From positions 186,001-250,000 of the forward strand of contig NZ_JBHFPV010000001.1 of assembly GCF_042611095.1 (NCBI RefSeq): a DNA stretch of 64,000 nucleotides, read 5' to 3'. The notes below the pieces were generated by a model, which saw only the letters and a program-made list of their open reading frames with translations, was not told where the DNA came from and searched no databases. The DNA is from Meishania litoralis (GTDB taxonomy: Bacteria > Bacteroidota > Bacteroidia > Flavobacteriales > Flavobacteriaceae). This document shows, piece by piece, positions 40,093 to 50,800 of the stretch. The position numbers and the translations under genes are program-made. Every line of letters begins with the position of its first letter. Position 1 is the stretch's first letter.

Positions 40093-43000
40093 TCACATAT
40101 TTCTACGATATTGGCCGCCTACCTCGAACAAAGCCCTTGTAATTTGACCAAGGGAACAGTTTTTGGTCACTTCCATAAGTTTTTCATAAACATTTCCGTT
40201 CTCAATGGCGGTTTTACGAAGCTCTTCCAACAGTTCTTCAGATTTCTTCTTGTTCGCCGTATGTAAATTTTCCAAGGTCGTGATCTGCGCCTTCTTTTCT
40301 TCCTCGGTGGCGCGAATAATCTCTTTGGGCAAAGTTGTCGGGGATCCCTTCGAACTTAAAAAAACGTTTACCCCGACTATCGGATATTCGCCCGTGTGCT
40401 TTAGGGTTTCATAGTGTAAGCTTTCTTCTTGAATTTTAGAACGTTGGTACATGGTCTCCATGGCACCGAGCACCCCTCCCCTCTCGGTTATTCTATCAAA
40501 CTCGAGGAGTACGGCTTCCTCTACCAGATCGGTAAGTTCTTCGATAATAAACGAACCCTGCAATGGGTTTTCATTTTTAGCAAGGCCCAGTTCCCTATTT
40601 ATTATCAATTGTATCGCCATTGCCCTTCGCACCGATTCTTCAGTAGGCGTCGTTATTGCCTCATCATAAGCGTTGGTATGCAATGAATTGCAATTATCGT
40701 AAATGGCATATAGGGCCTGCAAGGTCGTACGTATATCGTTAAAATCGATTTCTTGGGCATGCAGGCTGCGCCCTGAAGTCTGTATATGGTACTTTAACAT
40801 CTGGGCCCTTGAATCGGCACCGTACCTATACTTCATCGCCTTGGCCCATATTTTTCTTGCGACCCTACCGATAACGGCATATTCAGGATCAATACCGTTC
40901 GAAAAGAAAAATGAAAGGTTCGGACCGAACTTATTGATATCCATACCCCGACTCAGGTAATACTCGACATAAGTGAATCCGTTGGAAAGTGTAAAAGCCA
41001 GTTGTGTTATCGGATTGGCCCCTGCTTCGGCTATATGATAGCCCGATATGGATACGGAATAAAAATTCCGGATCGCATTCTGAATAAAATATTCCTGCAC
41101 ATCGCCCATCAAACGTAAGGCGAACTCGGTCGAAAATATACAGGTATTCTGTGCCTGATCTTCTTTAAGGATATCGGCCTGGACCGTACCGCGCACTTGA
41201 CCAAGGGTTTTCTTCTTGATCTCTTGATAAACTTCCTTGGGCAATACTGCATCGCCGGTCACGCCCAAAAGCATCAATCCCAAGCCGTTGTTGCCTTCGG
41301 GTAGTTGACCATTATAGTTTGGACGGATAGTTCCCTTTTTTTTATAGATCGATATTATTTTTCTTTCCACCTCATCTTCAAGTCCGTTCTCAACGATGTA
41401 CTTTTCGCAACTTTGGTCGATCGCGGCATTCATAAAGAAACCAAGTAAAATAGGAGCCGGCCCGTTAATGGTCATGCTCACGGAGGTCATCGGGTCGCAA
41501 AGGTCGAAACCTGAATAGAGTTTTTTTGCATCGTCAAGACAACAAATTGATACTCCCGCATTTCCTATTTTGCCATAAATATCAGGTCGATGGTCGGGAT
41601 CGCCACCGTAGAGTGTTACCGAATCAAAGGCTGTTGACAAGCGCTTTGAGTCCATGCCAAAACTCAAGTAATGAAACCTGCGATTCGTTCGTTCTGGTCC
41701 ACCCTCACCCGCGAACATCCGTGTCGGATCCTCACTCTTTCTTTTAAAAGGATAAAGTCCAGCCGTATACGGAAATTCACCGGGCACATTCTCTTGTAGA
41801 GACCAATAAAGCAAATCGCCCCAGGCTTTGTACCTGGGCAGAACCACTTTGGGCAGTTGAATGTGCGCAAGCGATTCTACATGGGTTTCAATTCTAACAT
41901 CCTTGCCCCTAACCTTAAACTTATATTCGCCATTGGCGTATAATTTTACTTTTTCCTTCCAATTTAGGATGATATCCCAATTACTGGGTTCCAGATCCAA
42001 TTTTTGACGATCGAATTCCTTGATCAACAGTTCCTGCAATTCTCGTCTATTATCGGAATCAAGAGCATCGGAAGGCGGCGTATCAAGTCCGTTCTTGGTC
42101 AATTTCGGCCGCGCATTACTGAGGCTTTCCACAGTCTTATAGATACCGTATAAGCGTTGCGCAATCTCTGCCTGGGCTCTCGCTTTCTCATCATAAGCCC
42201 GATTACTCTCCACTATTTCAGCGAGGTAGCGTGTTCTTGCGGGCGGAATAATGAACGGCTTTTCCGTTTGGCCGGTATCCGCCTTTATGGTCGACTTAAG
42301 TCCGATTTTGGTCTTCTCGTTCAACTTGTCGATTAAGGCCATGTACAACCGATCCATACCTGGATCATTGAACTGAGAAGCTATGGTGCCAAAAATGGGC
42401 AAATCGTCTTGGCCCGTATTCCAAAGGCCATGGTTTCGGGCAAATTGTTTTCTAACGTCGCGCAATGCATCTTGCGCCCCCCTTTTATCAAACTTATTGA
42501 TGGCCACCAAATCGGCAAAGTCGAGCATATCGATTTTTTCCAATTGCGTCGCCGCCCCAAATTCAGGGGTCATAACATATAGCGATACATCGCTATGTTC
42601 AATGATCTCGGTATCTGATTGTCCAATACCCGAAGTTTCCAAAATGATCAAATCAAATTCAGCGGCCTTTAGGATTTCAAGCGCCTGATCTACATGTTTT
42701 GATAACGCAAGATTCGCCTGCCTTGTGGCCAAAGACCGCATATAGACGCGATCATTGTTTATTGCATTCATGCGTATTCTATCCCCCAACAACGCCCCGC
42801 CCGTTTTTCTTTTGGATGGGTCAACGGAAACCAGACCGATCGTCTTGTCGGGAAAATCCTTTAGAAAACGGCGAACGAGCTCATCTATAAGACTTGACTT
42901 GCCGGCACCCCCTGTGCCCGTTATACCAATTACGGGAGCATTTTGCGTGGGCTTCTTTACAGAGGAAAAATACTTCTCAAAAGTTTCAGGGTTATTCTCG

Positions 43001-43530
43001 GCCAAGGTTATCATACGGGCAATGGTGCCTACTTCTTTCTGTTTGATTGATACCTCTAGATTTTTGTCTTTTGTAAGTTTTAAACTTGGCATGGCAAAAT
43101 CGCTTTGAGCCACCAAATCATTGATCATACCCTGAAGTCCCATTTTACGACCATCATCAGGAGAATAAATCCTCGCAATGCCGTATGACATCAACGCGTC
43201 GATCTCTTTCGGAAGTATTACGCCACCTCCACCACCGAATATTTTGATATGTCCCGCTCCTCTTTCCTGTAAGAGATCGTGCATATATTTGAAATACTCC
43301 ATATGTCCGCCTTGGTACGAGGTCATTGCAATGGCATTGACATCTTCCTGAATCGCACAATCGACCACTTCGACCACACTTCGGTCATGGCCAAGATGAA
43401 TCACCTCGACGCCGGTGGCCTGTATTATACGACGCATGATATTGATTGCGGCATCATGGCCGTCAAAAAGCGAAGCGGCCGTCACGATTCTTACCTTGTG
43501 TTTCGGCACATAGGGCTTATTTTGTTTCAT
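40093..43530 (-). CDS. icmF: Fused isobutyryl-CoA mutase (IcmF)
   Basis: This 1145-residue fusion, B12-dependent, interconverts isobutyryl-CoA and n-butyryl-CoA. Domains in order: B12-binding (about 10-140, LFDGHDAAINIMRR and GGGGGVILPKE), a MeaI-type GTPase chaperone (P-loop GTGGAGKSS near 207; NKFD), then the mutase domain from ~570. The residues that set substrate are Phe in RMFAGEGGPERTN and Gln in AQNTCIFSTEF; methylmalonyl-CoA mutase has Tyr and Arg there, so isobutyryl-CoA is favoured. I start at the ATG at 43530 (MKQNKPYVPKHKVR); earlier starts lack family sequence. It probably serves valine or fatty-acid metabolism. Confidence 0.95.
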   Translation of the reverse strand: MKQNKPYVPKHKVRIVTAASLFDGHDAAINIMRRIIQATGVEVIHLGHDRSVVEVVDCAIQEDVNAIAMTSYQGGHMEYFKYMHDLLQERGAGHIKIFGGGGGVILPKEIDALMSYGIARIYSPDDGRKMGLQGMINDLVAQSDFAMPSLKLTKDKNLEVSIKQKEVGTIARMITLAENNPETFEKYFSSVKKPTQNAPVIGITGTGGAGKSSLIDELVRRFLKDFPDKTIGLVSVDPSKRKTGGALLGDRIRMNAINNDRVYMRSLATRQANLALSKHVDQALEILKAAEFDLIILETSGIGQSDTEIIEHSDVSLYVMTPEFGAATQLEKIDMLDFADLVAINKFDKRGAQDALRDVRKQFARNHGLWNTGQDDLPIFGTIASQFNDPGMDRLYMALIDKLNEKTKIGLKSTIKADTGQTEKPFIIPPARTRYLAEIVESNRAYDEKARAQAEIAQRLYGIYKTVESLSNARPKLTKNGLDTPPSDALDSDNRRELQELLIKEFDRQKLDLEPSNWDIILNWKEKVKLYANGEYKFKVRGKDVRIETHVESLAHIQLPKVVLPRYKAWGDLLYWSLQENVPGEFPYTAGLYPFKRKSEDPTRMFAGEGGPERTNRRFHYLSFGMDSKRLSTAFDSVTLYGGDPDHRPDIYGKIGNAGVSICCLDDAKKLYSGFDLCDPMTSVSMTINGPAPILLGFFMNAAIDQSCEKYIVENGLEDEVERKIISIYKKKGTIRPNYNGQLPEGNNGLGLMLLGVTGDAVLPKEVYQEIKKKTLGQVRGTVQADILKEDQAQNTCIFSTEFALRLMGDVQEYFIQNAIRNFYSVSISGYHIAEAGANPITQLAFTLSNGFTYVEYYLSRGMDINKFGPNLSFFFSNGIDPEYAVIGRVARKIWAKAMKYRYGADSRAQMLKYHIQTSGRSLHAQEIDFNDIRTTLQALYAIYDNCNSLHTNAYDEAITTPTEESVRRAMAIQLIINRELGLAKNENPLQGSFIIEELTDLVEEAVLLEFDRITERGGVLGAMETMYQRSKIQEESLHYETLKHTGEYPIVGVNVFLSSKGSPTTLPKEIIRATEEEKKAQITTLENLHTANKKKSEELLEELRKTAIENGNVYEKLMEVTKNCSLGQITRALFEVGGQYRRNM

Positions 43531-43582
43531 CTCTAAAAAAAGACCTTTAAAACCATGGCAATTTAAGGAAATCGCAAATAAA

Positions 43583-43595
43583 ATCGTATTACGAT
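43583..43595. promoter_or_regulatory. Small dyad between icmF and purU
   Basis: ATCGTA, one base, TACGAT form a perfect 13-base dyad in the 143-base divergent region. It could be an operator for either gene; its shortness makes chance possible. Confidence 0.3.
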
Positions 43596-43646
43596 TCAGA
43601 TTTAACAAAAAATAACATCAGCAAAAGCTTCGCACTACTAATTGTC

Positions 43647-43654
43647 TAATTTTG
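43647..43654 (+). promoter_or_regulatory. Likely -7 box for purU
   Basis: TAATTTTG fits TAnnTTTG. It ends 19 bases before the TTG start of purU, so the leader would be only ~13 bases. No clear -33 element is visible. It supports the TTG start. Confidence 0.45.
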
Positions 43655-43673
43655 ATTTCAAAAACAGGCTCAG

Positions 43674-44525
43674 TTGAAAACGACCATTTTAATATACTGT
43701 CAGGATCAAGCCGGTATTATCAGCAACGTTACCGGGTTCATTCATTCAAAAGGCGGAAACATCATTTATCTCGACCAACATGTGGATAAAGAAGCCAATG
43801 TTTTCTTTATGCGCCTGCAAAGTGATTTCGAAAAAAATATTCTTGACATACCACAATTTAAAAAGGAGTTCGAAGATACGTTGGGCAATAAGTACAATAT
43901 GGAATGGAGCCTGCATTTAGATACTACCATGCCTAAAATGTCCATCTTTGTTTCAAAATACAACCACTGTCTATACGATTTGTTAAGTCGGTACAAATCG
44001 GGCGAGCTTGAAGTTGATATTCCTTTCATAGTAAGCAATCATGATGATTTGAGCGATATTGCCGAACAGTTCGATGTGCCGTTCTACCATATTCCCGTAA
44101 GCACTGATAATAAGGCCGAGGCCGAAAACGAACATCTAAGACTCTTGAAGGAATACAATGTCGACTTTATCGTATTGGCCCGCTATATGCAAATCGTAAG
44201 CAAACGGTTAATAGATGTCTACCCGAACAAAATCATTAATATACACCATTCTTTTTTGCCTGCTTTCGCCGGGGCCAAACCCTATCATGCCGCTTTCGAA
44301 AGAGGTGTCAAGATTATTGGGGCCACCAGCCATTATGTCACCGAAGCCCTTGATGCCGGGCCTATCATAGAACAAGATGTGACCACCGTTTCGCATGCCC
44401 ATACCATTAAAGATTTTATTGCAAAAGGCCGGGATCTAGAAAAAATCGTGCTTTCAAGGGCCGTTAAATTGCATGTGCAACGAAAAACAATGGTCTACAA
44501 CAATAAAACGGTCATTTTCTCGTAA
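43674..44525 (+). CDS. purU: Formyltetrahydrofolate deformylase
   Basis: This 283-residue enzyme hydrolyses 10-formyl-tetrahydrofolate to formate and tetrahydrofolate, balancing one-carbon units and feeding purine synthesis. An N-terminal ACT domain (about 1-80, ILIYCQDQAGIISNVTGFIH) is followed by a formyltransferase-like domain: VSNHDDLSDIAEQF near 122, LARYMQIVS, the catalytic NIHHSFLPAFAGAKPYHAAFERG near 196, and ITATSHY-type GATSHYVTEALDAGPIIEQD. The start is a TTG at 43674, supported by a -7 box close by; there is no ATG in a better place. It probably shares a transcript with the DUF4197 gene. Confidence 0.94.
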   Translation: MKTTILIYCQDQAGIISNVTGFIHSKGGNIIYLDQHVDKEANVFFMRLQSDFEKNILDIPQFKKEFEDTLGNKYNMEWSLHLDTTMPKMSIFVSKYNHCLYDLLSRYKSGELEVDIPFIVSNHDDLSDIAEQFDVPFYHIPVSTDNKAEAENEHLRLLKEYNVDFIVLARYMQIVSKRLIDVYPNKIINIHHSFLPAFAGAKPYHAAFERGVKIIGATSHYVTEALDAGPIIEQDVTTVSHAHTIKDFIAKGRDLEKIVLSRAVKLHVQRKTMVYNNKTVIFS

Positions 44526-44566
44526 GTAAGTTACATGCAATAAGCATGTTAAACGAAATAGAAAAT

Positions 44567-45274
44567 ATGGTCAAAAAAATCATTCTCATTTCACTTGCCC
44601 TGCAATTGACATCGTGTGGCGAATTGCAACAAGTAGTGAATCAGTTGCCTCAAGGAACCCAGGGCCTTAGTAATTTTGAAATCGGAAACGGACTTCGGGA
44701 AGCACTTGACAAAGGTATCGATAGGCAAGTGAGCAAGCTCACCCAGACCGATGGCTTCTTCAAAAATGAGTTGGTCAAAATACTTTTGCCGGAAGAACTT
44801 CAAAAAGTCGACAAAACCCTGAGGGATATTGGACTAGGAAATCTTGCCGATGAAGGTCTCAGGGTACTGAACCGCGCCGCCGAAGATGCGGTGGGCGAAG
44901 CGACCCCTATTTTTGTCGATGCCGTCAAGGGCATAACTTTTGAAGATGCGCGCAACATATTATTGGGTAATGACGATGCCGCCACGCAATACCTGAGCAA
45001 CGTTACAAGTAAGGCCTTATATCAGAAATTCCATCCCCAGATAGAAAAATCGTTCGATAAAGTCGGTGCGGCCGAAATTTGGAACAACCTAATCACGCGC
45101 TACAACAACATACCTTTAACAAAAAAAGTGAATCCAGATCTAACCGACTACGTGACACAGGAAGCACTTCGCGGTGTTTACACGATGATTGCGGTCGAGG
45201 AAAAGGAAATTCGCACCAATGTTTCGGCACGAACAACGGATTTGTTACGTAGGGTTTTTGGCCAACAGGATTGA
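44567..45274 (+). CDS. DUF4197 lipoprotein
   Basis: This 235-residue protein has a lipoprotein signal (MVKKIILISLALQLTSCGE, lipidated Cys17). The mature part is helical and matches DUF4197: QGLSNFEIGNGLREALDKGI near 37, GFFKNELVKILLPEEL near 68, and ITFEDARNILLGNDDAATQYL near 130. Nearly the whole chain is helix with few aromatics. DUF4197 function is unknown. I use the ATG at 44567; a start 21 bases upstream adds a charged stretch ahead of the signal. A strong terminator follows at 45430. Confidence 0.88.
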   Translation: MVKKIILISLALQLTSCGELQQVVNQLPQGTQGLSNFEIGNGLREALDKGIDRQVSKLTQTDGFFKNELVKILLPEELQKVDKTLRDIGLGNLADEGLRVLNRAAEDAVGEATPIFVDAVKGITFEDARNILLGNDDAATQYLSNVTSKALYQKFHPQIEKSFDKVGAAEIWNNLITRYNNIPLTKKVNPDLTDYVTQEALRGVYTMIAVEEKEIRTNVSARTTDLLRRVFGQQD

Positions 45275-45429
45275 AAATCAAAATATTCCATCACCCTTAG
45301 ATACTAAATCAATACATCTTCCGTTAAAAAAATAGGTGGCGTCGTAAACCTTGACAAACACCTTTTTTAAGCGCATATCAAAGACCTTTTACTATATTTT
45401 TGAGTTAGTATTTTTTGAGTTAGTTAGTT

Positions 45430-45458
45430 AAAAAACCGGTGGGAGCACCGGTTTTTTT
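45430..45458 (+). terminator. Intrinsic terminator downstream of purU and DUF4197 genes
   Basis: AAAAAACCGGT and ACCGGTTTTTTT form a stem of at least eleven pairs with a six-base loop, 155 bases after the DUF4197 stop. The bases just before it carry a direct repeat, TTTTTGAGTTAGTA then TTTTTTGAGTTAGTTA (45402-45430). The remaining gap to 45676 holds nothing else I can support. Confidence 0.82.
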
Positions 45459-45676
45459 ATTTATGATCCAAAATATATGGCTGATTTAAACTCCGATATG
45501 AATGCGGTCCTATGGACTCCTTAGCCAGTGTACGTACTGATTTTCAGTTGTTTTTAAAGGTAAATTATTATCGGGACTTACCTGTTTTGACATTTTTTTA
45601 AGATTTCATATGATTTAATTCTTTAATTTAAGCCTAGCTAATTCAGGCTTCATCAATCATCAATCAATCAATCTCA

Positions 45677-47200
45677 ATGAGACAGCTAGTATTCTTTGTT
45701 TTACTGTCTATACCCCTAGTTCAGTTTGTCAATGGCCTTGAGCCACAGCGCGGTTCAATAGATATTTCTACAACAACCGATAGCCCTTCGAAGGAATTGC
45801 TAACAAAGGCCAACGAATCCTTTCAAAAGGAAGAATTTGAGCAAGCCATTGTCGATTATGAAAAAGTGCTTGCGCACAACGGCATTGAAAAGGCACCTAT
45901 TTTAAAAAAGCTGGCCATTAGCCACGCCTCGTTGAACCACCCTGCCAAGACCGTGGATCTCATAGAAGATTATCTTTCCATAGAGTTTGATACCGGAATA
46001 TTCACACAAGACGGTTTCTCTCAAGTCAAGAATTCGAGCGAATTCAAGTCCCTTCTCCAAAAATATACCCCAAAATTCACCATTTGGTCATTTCTGTATT
46101 TGTATGTAGCCCTGATAGGTTTTTATATCGCCTTGATCATAAACTTCAATAGAAAAATCGACCGTGTAGCTCGAATTTTGATCAGTGCCTTTATTTTTAT
46201 ACATTCGATTTTCATCTTCAATATCTGCATCAACATATCCAATTATCAGTACCAGTACCCCCATTCGTATTTAATGTCGACTTCGTTTTCATTCTTATAC
46301 GGTCCCTTGCTCTATTTCTATTTTAAGAGAATAACGCAGCAGTACACTTTTAAAAAGACAGACCTATTGCATCTGTTGCCAACACTACTTTTTCTTATCT
46401 ACATAATTCCCATATATGGGCTTTCAGGTCAGGAAAAGTTGCACATTATGTTAGAAAGTGCCGAATTGGGTCAAAATGCGGGAGATTCAAAGGATATGTT
46501 GGCCATCGTCGTATTAAAACTTGTGTCATTGGCCACCTATGGCTTTTTTATCAGAAAACTGTACCTGAAATCGAAACATATAAAAGAGGTTTCAAGCAAC
46601 AATAAGACTTGGCAAAAGAATATTTATGGGCTCCATGTGTTATATATCGTCACCTATGCCCTTTACGGTATACTCATTGTAAACCATATTTTTTCAGGCA
46701 TCATTTATCATACGCCCATCGTATTCATGGCCTTAATGGTAATGTATCTTGGGTATTCAGCCAATGTGCAACCCAGTGTTTTCGGCGGCCTATATTCAAG
46801 CGACAACCGATTGTTCTTCAAATACGAAAAGTCTGGGCTTACCCAAAGTCTCTCAAATGAATTGAGAGAACAGTTGCTACATCTTTTTGATGAAGTGAAA
46901 ATATATAAGGAAAGCGACCTTAACCTTGGCATGTTGGCCGAGCGGCTGAATACAACACGTCACAATGCATCACAGGTCATAAATGAACATTTTGAAATCA
47001 GTTTTCACGAATTGGTCAACAAATATCGGATCGAAGAGGCAAAAACAATCTTGGACCACAACTATCAAAAGAACATGAATATTATTGATGTTGCCTACGA
47101 AGTAGGTTACAACAACAAGGTAACCTTTAACAAAGCTTTCAAAAAAGAAACCGACTTAACGCCCAGCGAGTATCAGAGGAAGGTTCTGGAAGCAGTATAA
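45677..47200 (+). CDS. TPR-7TM-AraC one-component regulator
   Basis: This 507-residue regulator joins an exported sensor to a cytoplasmic DNA-binding domain. A signal-like N-terminus (1-20) is followed by TPR-like helices (about 35-110, KANESFQKEEFEQAIVDYEK), seven membrane spans between ~133 and 362, and an AraC/XylS helix-turn-helix at ~395-505 (LNLGMLAERLNTTRHNASQV, then IIDVAYEVGYNNKVTFNKAFKK and LTPSEYQR). This layout is common in Flavobacteriia as an alternative to hybrid two-component systems. It lies 604 bases ahead of the SusC/SusD genes in the same direction and is the obvious candidate for their control. Confidence 0.9.
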   Translation: MRQLVFFVLLSIPLVQFVNGLEPQRGSIDISTTTDSPSKELLTKANESFQKEEFEQAIVDYEKVLAHNGIEKAPILKKLAISHASLNHPAKTVDLIEDYLSIEFDTGIFTQDGFSQVKNSSEFKSLLQKYTPKFTIWSFLYLYVALIGFYIALIINFNRKIDRVARILISAFIFIHSIFIFNICINISNYQYQYPHSYLMSTSFSFLYGPLLYFYFKRITQQYTFKKTDLLHLLPTLLFLIYIIPIYGLSGQEKLHIMLESAELGQNAGDSKDMLAIVVLKLVSLATYGFFIRKLYLKSKHIKEVSSNNKTWQKNIYGLHVLYIVTYALYGILIVNHIFSGIIYHTPIVFMALMVMYLGYSANVQPSVFGGLYSSDNRLFFKYEKSGLTQSLSNELREQLLHLFDEVKIYKESDLNLGMLAERLNTTRHNASQVINEHFEISFHELVNKYRIEEAKTILDHNYQKNMNIIDVAYEVGYNNKVTFNKAFKKETDLTPSEYQRKVLEAV

Positions 47201-47214
47201 AGCATCATATCGAA

Positions 47215-47229
47215 GTAAATCTTCATCGG
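47215..47229. repeat. 15-base direct repeat, copy 1
   Basis: GTAAATCTTCATCGG lies 14 bases after the AraC-type gene and recurs identically at 47572, within the 600-base region leading to susC. Confidence 0.6.
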
Positions 47230-47559
47230 GAATTCAGTTCTTATCCTTTCCTAGCGCGATCAAGAATAATGCCAAATCTCAATGACGACCGTTTTTTGTC
47301 AAAATACCCTATTGTGACATTTGATAATGATTTTACCCGTCTATAGCCCCTAAATTTTCCCTTGAAAAAAACGTCGTAATCCACCTACAAAAACTTCTTC
47401 GCCATTCGATGCCATCGATTTGAAAATGTTGGTCGCCACCCTTGTTCTATATAGGTAATCTACTCGATCACCAGAGCTTCTGACGTCAATAACGGTAACC
47501 GATTATCAAATCATCATGGTATTCTAAAAATAACAAAAATCGATGATTTTGTTTTTGAG

Positions 47560-47595
47560 GGTAAAGTTCCGGTAAATCTTCATCGGCACGGTAAA
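47560..47595. promoter_or_regulatory. Direct repeat copy 2 with a GGTAAA triplet ahead of susC
   Basis: GTAAATCTTCATCGG recurs at 47572-47586. Around it the hexamer GGTAAA stands three times in the same direction (47560, 47571, 47590). AraC proteins often bind such direct repeats, so this is a candidate operator 209 bases ahead of susC. An imperfect hairpin, AACAAAAATC/GATTTTGTT, is just upstream (47532-47553). The rest of 47230-47803 shows no gene. Confidence 0.45.
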
Positions 47596-47803
47596 CGTTT
47601 ATAGGTCTTTCCTTCTTTAATGTTAAGAGCCTGTTAATTTGATTCCTGAACTAAAGGTGTAAACAAGGTTTGAGACAAGGTTCGTATGTGAAAACGGCTC
47701 AAAGCAAGCGGCTTGGATAGCCCTTATAGCTTTTATAATGTACACATACAAGATGTTCTTGAACCGAAGGGCACAAAACTCAAATTAATTTAAAACATGA
47801 AGT

Positions 47804-50800
47804 ATGCGAAAAAAGAGTAATTGGATGCTTTTGATATTCTCGCTATGTATATCATTGGCGTTTGCACAAGAAAAAACTGTTTCCGGGGCAATTTCGGATC
47901 AGGACGGTGTTCCATTACCGGGAGTTAATATTTTAATCAAGGGTACGACCACGGGAACACAGTCGGATTTTGATGGAAATTATGTGATCAACGCCAATGA
48001 AGGTGACGTTCTCACTTTTTCATATTTGGGTCTTAAAACACAAGAACAGACCGTAGGTGCTTCCGATACCATTAATATTTCGATGGAAGAAGACGCACAA
48101 GCTCTCGAAGAAGTCGTGGTTACCGCTCAAGGTATTAAAAGAGAATCAAGATCTTTAGGATACGCGGTTAGCAAGGTTGATGGCGACGATCTTGAACAAA
48201 ATGCCCAAGCCGACCTAGGTCGGGTACTATCGGGCAAAGCGGCCGGGGTCAACATAACTGCCACCAATGGGGTCACAGGGTCGGGTACCAACATTGTAAT
48301 TCGCGGTTACACCTCGATAAGTGGTAGCAACCAACCATTGTTTATCGTTGACGGTGTGCCCTTTGATGGCGGCACCAACAATCAGACCGATTATCTGGAC
48401 AACGTTACCGAATCGAGCCGATTCTTAGATTTGGATCCCAACTCAATAGAAAGTGTCAACGTGCTTAAGGGGCTTAGTGCCACCGTATTATATGGTGAAG
48501 CTGGCCGTAACGGGGTAATCCTTATTAATACGAAAGGTGGTTCCGCTAGGGCTACGAACAAAAAATTCGAGGTATCGCTGACGCAATCAGCGTTTTTTTC
48601 ATCGGCGATCATCCCGAAATATCAAGATAACTACGGCGGAGGGTTTCATCAAGATTACGGATTCTTTTTCAGTAACTGGGGACCTTCGTTTAAAGGTGAT
48701 TTAAGTGCCAATCCTAATTTTCGTGGAATTGACGGAGACGGCACGACTTTGGTCAACGGGCCTTTGCTAGGAATCGCCGATCAGACATTGGTAGCAGGTT
48801 TTGAAGAACTCGCCAATGAACCTTACAGATACCAACCTTATGATAGCGTTGAAGATTTTTTCAGAACCGGTACGACGACCACAACATCTGTCGGTGTCAA
48901 CGGTAGTTCTGAAAACGTGAATTACAGCTTGAACTATTCACATCTCGTTGACAACGGGGTCACCCCGGGAAATAAACTGATTCGAAACAACTTCGGTATT
49001 GGTGGTAATGCCCAGCTAAGCAATAAGCTGAAATTTACAAGTACTTTGAACTACGCGGTAACGGGTTACACGTCTCCTCCTGTAGCACCAAGTTTTGGTT
49101 CCGGGTCAGGTTTTGATGGTGGTTCCGCTTTCGGTGACTTGATGTATACACCAAGAAGTGTGAATTTGTTCGGCCTTCCTTTTGAAGCTGCAGATGGTCG
49201 AAGTGTATATTATCGCGCGGGTAATGACATTCAGAATCCGAGATGGACGGTAGCCAACTCCAAGGTAAAACAAGATATTAAAAGGGTCTTTGGCAGTGTC
49301 AGTGGTATCTATGAAATCAACAATTGGCTCACGGCAACTTATAGATTGGGTATTGACCAATACACCGAAACCAACTTTTATGGACAAAATCGAGGAGGTG
49401 TCGATGGGAATACCACAGGTATACTTAGAACATCAAATGTAGACAACACCATTTGGGACCATACCTTGCTGCTTACGGCAAATAAGGATGTTGGCGAAAA
49501 TTGGAACTTTGGTGGTAACCTTGGAGCGACTTCGAGAAGGGAGCTTTTTAAAAGGGATGGCGTTGAAAGCACCCAGCAGTTGGCATTTGGCATTCTTGAA
49601 CACTACAACTTTGTGAACCACTCTACGGTCAACAGTTTTTCAAATACCGACATTGCTTTTCAAAGTGAAAGGAATACGGTAGGTATCTATGCGGAAGCTG
49701 TCGCAGGTTACAAAGACTTTCTATATCTGAACGTGGCCGCACGTAATGACTGGACCTCTACACTAGAGACCGATAACTTTTCACTTTTCTATCCCGGGGC
49801 CAGTATTTCGTTTGTACCGACAACGGCTTTCGAAGGTTTAAGTTCAGATAAGGGTCTGAACTATCTAAAGGTTCGTTTTGGTTATGGGTCATCTGCTGGT
49901 TTCCCACCTACATATAGTACTCGAAATACATTGGCACTTACATCAAGGGCCTATGACCTTGGCGAAGGTGGGGTAATTTCAGGAAATTCCGTTTCCGGGC
50001 GACTTGGTAATCCTAATTTAAAGCCTGAACGCGTCGGAGAACTGGAGTTGGGTATGGATTCGCGATTGTTCGATAGAGTGAACTTAAACGTCAGTGTTTT
50101 CAAGAAAACCACCACCGACCTGATTACCGATCAGGGACTTGATGATGCCACAGGATTTACCGTGACACGTATCAATGCAGGTGAACTCGAAGTCAAGGGT
50201 CTTGAGGTGGACTATGACTTTGACATTATCAGAAAAGGAGGTAATTTCTCATGGAACATCGGTGGTAATTTCTACGCCGACGAATCAACGGTGACGGAGT
50301 TACCCGAAGGTGTTGACCAGATTCTTCTTACCCAGGCGGTGACCGGATATGCGGCCAATTATGCCGTTGAAGGTTCGCCTTATGGCATTTTATTGGGAAG
50401 TACCGTACAACTTGATGCCAGTGGCAATAGAGTCGTAGCCGGAGACGGCACCTATTTGACCGATGAAACACTTCGACCCATTGGTGACCCGAACCCAGAT
50501 TGGACGACCGCTTTGAACAGTGGAATAAACTATAAAGGATGGTCTTTCAACATGGACTGGCAATACCGACATGGTGGAGATATATTCTCGACCTCGGTTG
50601 CCGCCTTCACTGGGCGTGGAGTTGTAGACTTGGACAACCCTGTTAATCGCGAGGCGACTTATTTGCTTCCTGGAGTCAAACAAGATGGCACACCCAACGA
50701 TATTCAGATTACCGCAACTAACTTAGGGTTCGATGTCTATGGTATCGGGGGAGCGAACGAATTCTGGATATTCGATGGCTCAACAATTAGACTCAACGAA

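Noticed and set aside
43531..43673. Cobalamin riboswitch ahead of icmF
   Set aside because: The region is only 143 bases and shows no B12-box; just a promoter box and a small dyad.
45402..45430. Tandem TTTTTGAGTTAGTA-like repeat before a terminator
   Set aside because: Two short AT-rich copies; most likely slippage, with no further copies that I can see.
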